Positions 60,782 to 64,000 of a DNA stretch of 64,000 nucleotides are shown here, in pieces. How positions within the stretch are numbered: position 1 is the stretch's first letter; each line of letters starts with the position of its first letter. The position numbers and the translations under genes are program-made. The notes under the pieces are model-generated. The model was given only the letters and a program-made list of their open reading frames with translations. It made no database searches and had not been told where the DNA came from. This DNA is from Polaromonas sp. YR568 (GTDB lineage Bacteria > Pseudomonadota > Gammaproteobacteria > Burkholderiales > Burkholderiaceae_C), in NCBI GenBank assembly GCA_945878995.1, contig CAMCUN010000009.1, positions 1 to 64,000 on the forward strand. Reading direction: 5' to 3'.

Positions 60782-62581
60782 CTAAGGTGAAGGTGAAGGC
60801 CCAGGCCCAGGCCGGTGCTGACACTCCCAAAAAACACGGGCATGGCAGCCGCGGCAGACCTCGGGGTCGAGCTTGTCCACAATGGTGGCAATGGCAGTGC
60901 GCTTGTCGGGGAACTGGTGCTCAGGGCCCAAGAGGCGCGTGAACCCCGTGGTTTGCCACATTTGCAGCACCTCGGGGCGCGGCCGGTGAAAGTACAAGTC
61001 ACCGCCCATGGCGCGGCGGGCCGTGAGCTCGGCCTCCCAGAGCTTGGCGCCCGCCAGGTCTATGAAGTTCATGCTCTTGCCCATCACCAGCAGGTGTTTT
61101 TGCGGCTGGGGGGCGCTGCGCAGCGCCTGCAAGGTGTCTGAGACATGGCTGCAGGCGCCAAAGTAGACCTCGCCTTCCATGCGCAGCAGCTTGAGCTGGG
61201 GGCATTCGGGCAGCTGTTTGGGCTCGCCATCGCCTTCCAGCACCACAAACTGGCGCTCAGGCGCGGTGCTGTCAAAGCCCATGCTGCGCATGGCTGGGCG
61301 TGCGGTGCGCAACAAAAAAGCCAGCAGCGACAGCAGCGTGCCCAACAAAATGGCCATTTCCAGGCGAATGGTCAGCGTGGCCACCAAGGTGGTGGCCGCC
61401 ACAAAAAACTCTGTGCGCGACAGGCGCAGCAGCTCGCGCCAGCGGCCAAAGTCCAGCAGCGCCCAGCCCACCAGCAGCAGCAAGGCGGCCACGGCGGCCA
61501 TGGGAATGCGCGACAGCAGCGGGGCGATGACGGCGGTCAAGAGCAGCAGCAACAAGGCCGAAAACACTGCGGCCATGGGCGTGCGGGCGCCGGCCTCCAG
61601 GTTGGGCATGGACCGGTTGACCGAGCCGCAAGACACATAGCAGGAGAAAAAACCACCCACCAGGTTGGACAGGCCTTGGCCCCGGAACTCGCGGTTGGCG
61701 TCAATGCGCTGGCCCGAGCGCGCCGCCACCGCCTTGGCCATGGAAATCGCCTGGCCCAGCGCCACAATGGTCAGCGACAGGGCCAGCCCCATGAGCTCGG
61801 GCAGCAAGGCCCAGTTGAATTGCGGCACCTGGAAGTGGGGCCAGGGCACGGGCACGGCGCCCACTTCGGCCAGGTCGGCCACCCAGGGCGCCAGCTGGGT
61901 TTGCAAGGAAGCCAGCCAAGCCATCGCAGTGGCCACTGACAGGCCCAGCAGCATGGCCGGCCAACGCGGCCGCCAGCGTCGCACGGCCTGGGTCACACCT
62001 ACCGTGATTAAGGCCACCGCCAACGCTGCAGGCTGCCACTGGTCCCCCTGTGCCCACAAGCCCTGGACCACCGCCCAGGCCGAGCCTCCCACTGCCAGGC
62101 CCAACAGGGCCGGCAGGGCGTGCACGATGATGAGCACGGCCGCCCCGGAGGTGAAACCAAACAACACCGAGGGCGAAATAAAGTCGGCCAGCATGCCCAG
62201 GCGCAAGGCGCCAATCAACCACTGCATGAGGCCGACCATCACCGTCACGGCCAGCGCCAGCTGCACATAGGCCGGGCCAAAGGGCACGGCCAAGGGCGAG
62301 AGCATGGCCAAGAGCGCGAGCGAATTGGCATTGGTAGGCCCCGACATCACATGCCAGCTCGAACCAAACAGCGCGGCAATGATGCAAGGAATGATGGCGG
62401 TGTACAGCCCGTACTCGGGCGGCATGCCCGCCAAGGTGGCAAAGGCAATGCCTTGCGGCAACACCAGCACGGCCCCCAAGAGGCCGGCCATGAGGTCGGC
62501 CCTCAGAGTCTGGCGTGTGCTGAAGCCCACCCAGCTGCCAAAAAGGCGCTCGAGCACGGCCGTGGTGCTGGAGGTGCTCAT
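60782..62581 (-). CDS. SulP family anion transporter with C-terminal STAS domain
   Basis: RADLMAGLLGAVLVLPQGIAFATLAGMPPEYGLYTAIIPCIIAALFGSSWHVMSGPTNANS. Confidence 0.94.
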   Translation of the reverse strand: MSTSSTTAVLERLFGSWVGFSTRQTLRADLMAGLLGAVLVLPQGIAFATLAGMPPEYGLYTAIIPCIIAALFGSSWHVMSGPTNANSLALLAMLSPLAVPFGPAYVQLALAVTVMVGLMQWLIGALRLGMLADFISPSVLFGFTSGAAVLIIVHALPALLGLAVGGSAWAVVQGLWAQGDQWQPAALAVALITVGVTQAVRRWRPRWPAMLLGLSVATAMAWLASLQTQLAPWVADLAEVGAVPVPWPHFQVPQFNWALLPELMGLALSLTIVALGQAISMAKAVAARSGQRIDANREFRGQGLSNLVGGFFSCYVSCGSVNRSMPNLEAGARTPMAAVFSALLLLLLTAVIAPLLSRIPMAAVAALLLLVGWALLDFGRWRELLRLSRTEFFVAATTLVATLTIRLEMAILLGTLLSLLAFLLRTARPAMRSMGFDSTAPERQFVVLEGDGEPKQLPECPQLKLLRMEGEVYFGACSHVSDTLQALRSAPQPQKHLLVMGKSMNFIDLAGAKLWEAELTARRAMGGDLYFHRPRPEVLQMWQTTGFTRLLGPEHQFPDKRTAIATIVDKLDPEVCRGCHARVFWECQHRPGPGPSPSP

Positions 62582-62705
62582 GGCTGAGTCAGGCGTGCGC
62601 GCCGGGGCTGGGCCACTTGGCTCAAGAGCTCAGTCTGGCTGGGTATGAAGGACCGCTTTGCCCCGCCTGAGGGCAGCGCGCTGGGTGCGACAAACACCCC
62701 TGGGC

Positions 62706-63299
62706 TCATGCGCGCTGAACTTTGAAGACGGCGCGGCTGGCAAGCACGTTGGGCCACCAGCGCACCTCGCGGCCGTCTTGAAGGCCGAACTCGTCGAGGA
62801 TGTGCAGCTGGTTTTTAAGGGCCAAGGCCCGAAAGTCGCGCAGCGTGCCCACGCGGATGTTGGGCGTGTCGTACCACTGGTAGGGCAAGACCTTGGTCAC
62901 TGGCATGCGGCCGCGCAGCACGGCCAAGCGGTTGGGCCAGTGCGCAAAGTTGGGAAAAGCCACAATGCCCAGGCGGCCCACGCGGGCGGTTTCGCGCAGC
63001 ATGACCTCGGTGTTGCGCAGGTGTTGCAAGGTGTCAATTTGCAGCACCACGTCAAACGAGCTGTCAGCAAACAGCGCCAGGCCTTCTTCTAAGTTGAGCT
63101 GAATCACGTTCACGCCACGGGCCACGCAGGCCTGCACATTGGCGTCGTCCAGCTCCACGCCGTAGCCGGTGCAGCCGCGCTCGCGCATGAGGTGGGCCAG
63201 CAGCTCGCCGGTGCCGCAGCCCAGGTCGAGCACGCGCGCGCCTTGAGGCACCAGCTTGGCAATGTGGCGCAGGTCGGCAGACACGGTGGCGGCGTTCAC
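62706..63299 (-). CDS. metW: MetW methyltransferase-like protein
   Basis: [25 protein letters not shown]...[50 protein letters not shown]; overlaps metX. Confidence 0.94.
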   Translation of the reverse strand: MNAATVSADLRHIAKLVPQGARVLDLGCGTGELLAHLMRERGCTGYGVELDDANVQACVARGVNVIQLNLEEGLALFADSSFDVVLQIDTLQHLRNTEVMLRETARVGRLGIVAFPNFAHWPNRLAVLRGRMPVTKVLPYQWYDTPNIRVGTLRDFRALALKNQLHILDEFGLQDGREVRWWPNVLASRAVFKVQRA

Positions 63300-64000
63300 A
63301 GCGTGACCTTGTCAAAGTAAGAGCGCACCACGCCCAAGTAGCGGGGGTCTTCTAGCAAAAAGGCGTCGTGACCGTGGGGCGCGTCGATCTCGGCGTAGCT
63401 CACATCGCGCTGGTTGTCGAGCAAGGCCTTGACCAGCTCGCGGCTGCGGGCGGGCGAAAAGCGCCAGTCGGTGGAAAAACTCACCAGCAAAAATTGGGCG
63501 CGGGCCGGGGCCAAGGCCCGCGAGAGGTCGCCGCCATGCGCGCGCGCCGGGTCAAAGTAGTCGAGCGCGCGGGTGATCAAGAGGTAGGTGTTGGCGTCAA
63601 AGTACTCGGCGAACTTGTCGCCTTGGTGGCGCAGGTAGCTCTCAATTTCAAACTCAATGTCTTGCGTGCTGAACTGGTAGGGCCGGTTTGCAGCCACCTC
63701 GCCGGCCAAGCTCCTGAGTTGGCGGCCAAATTTTTCGTTCATCACGTCGTCACTCAGGTACGTGATGTGGCCGATCATGCGCGCAATGCGCAGGCCCCGG
63801 CGGGGGATGGTGCCGTGGCGGTAAAAGTGGCCGCCATGAAAGTCGGGGTCGGTGACGATGGCGCGGCGGGCCACCTCGTTAAAAGCAATGTTCTCGGCCG
63901 TGAGGTTGGGCGCACTCGCCACCACCACGGCGTGGCGCACACGCTCGGGGTGCTGCAGCGTCCAGGCCAGCGCCTGCATGCCGCCCAAGCTGCCGCCCAT
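63296..64000 (-). CDS. metX: Homoserine O-acyltransferase MetX, N-terminus beyond the right edge
   Basis: [45 protein letters not shown]...[16 protein letters not shown]; open at window edge. Confidence 0.94.
   Translation of the reverse strand: MGGSLGGMQALAWTLQHPERVRHAVVVASAPNLTAENIAFNEVARRAIVTDPDFHGGHFYRHGTIPRRGLRIARMIGHITYLSDDVMNEKFGRQLRSLAGEVAANRPYQFSTQDIEFEIESYLRHQGDKFAEYFDANTYLLITRALDYFDPARAHGGDLSRALAPARAQFLLVSFSTDWRFSPARSRELVKALLDNQRDVSYAEIDAPHGHDAFLLEDPRYLGVVRSYFDKVTL

Overview
High-GC, Burkholderiales/Comamonadaceae-like chromosomal window (taxon inferred from gene content only). No tRNA, rRNA, CRISPR array or intact transposase was recognised. Main blocks: (1) 1-7462, a two-gene accessory locus: a giant P-loop ATPase ORF open at the left edge plus an overlapping 410-aa ORF whose C-terminus carries an R-x4-H motif typical of HEPN RNases. 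This is the best candidate for an undescribed conflict/defence system. (2) 7494-11189, comM and glnK-amtB, with a near-consensus NtrC site and a sigma54 promoter. (3) 12.2-15.6 kb, three toxin-antitoxin modules (one with a nonsense codon in the toxin), followed by a TRAP dctQ-like remnant and glcEF. (4) 18.5-28.5 kb, mostly housekeeping and transport genes. (5) 26.3-36.2 kb, Bug/TctC receptor, MetE-like, VanB/VanA-like oxygenase, GntR regulator and livJHMGF-type transporter. (6) maeB, a secreted barnase-like RNase with barstar, ksgA-surA-lptD, amgK, rsmE. (7) 47.9-57.8 kb, a type I restriction-modification island (hsdM, DUF1016/YhcG nuclease, hsdS, DUF4268 protein, Fic, hsdR) with three reading-frame lesions and a 31-bp direct duplication flanking the DUF1016 gene. 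(8) AHSA1-like, M20 peptidase, DUF1439 lipoprotein, SulP permease, metW, and metX running off the right edge. All family calls come from reading motifs by eye; no database search was run.
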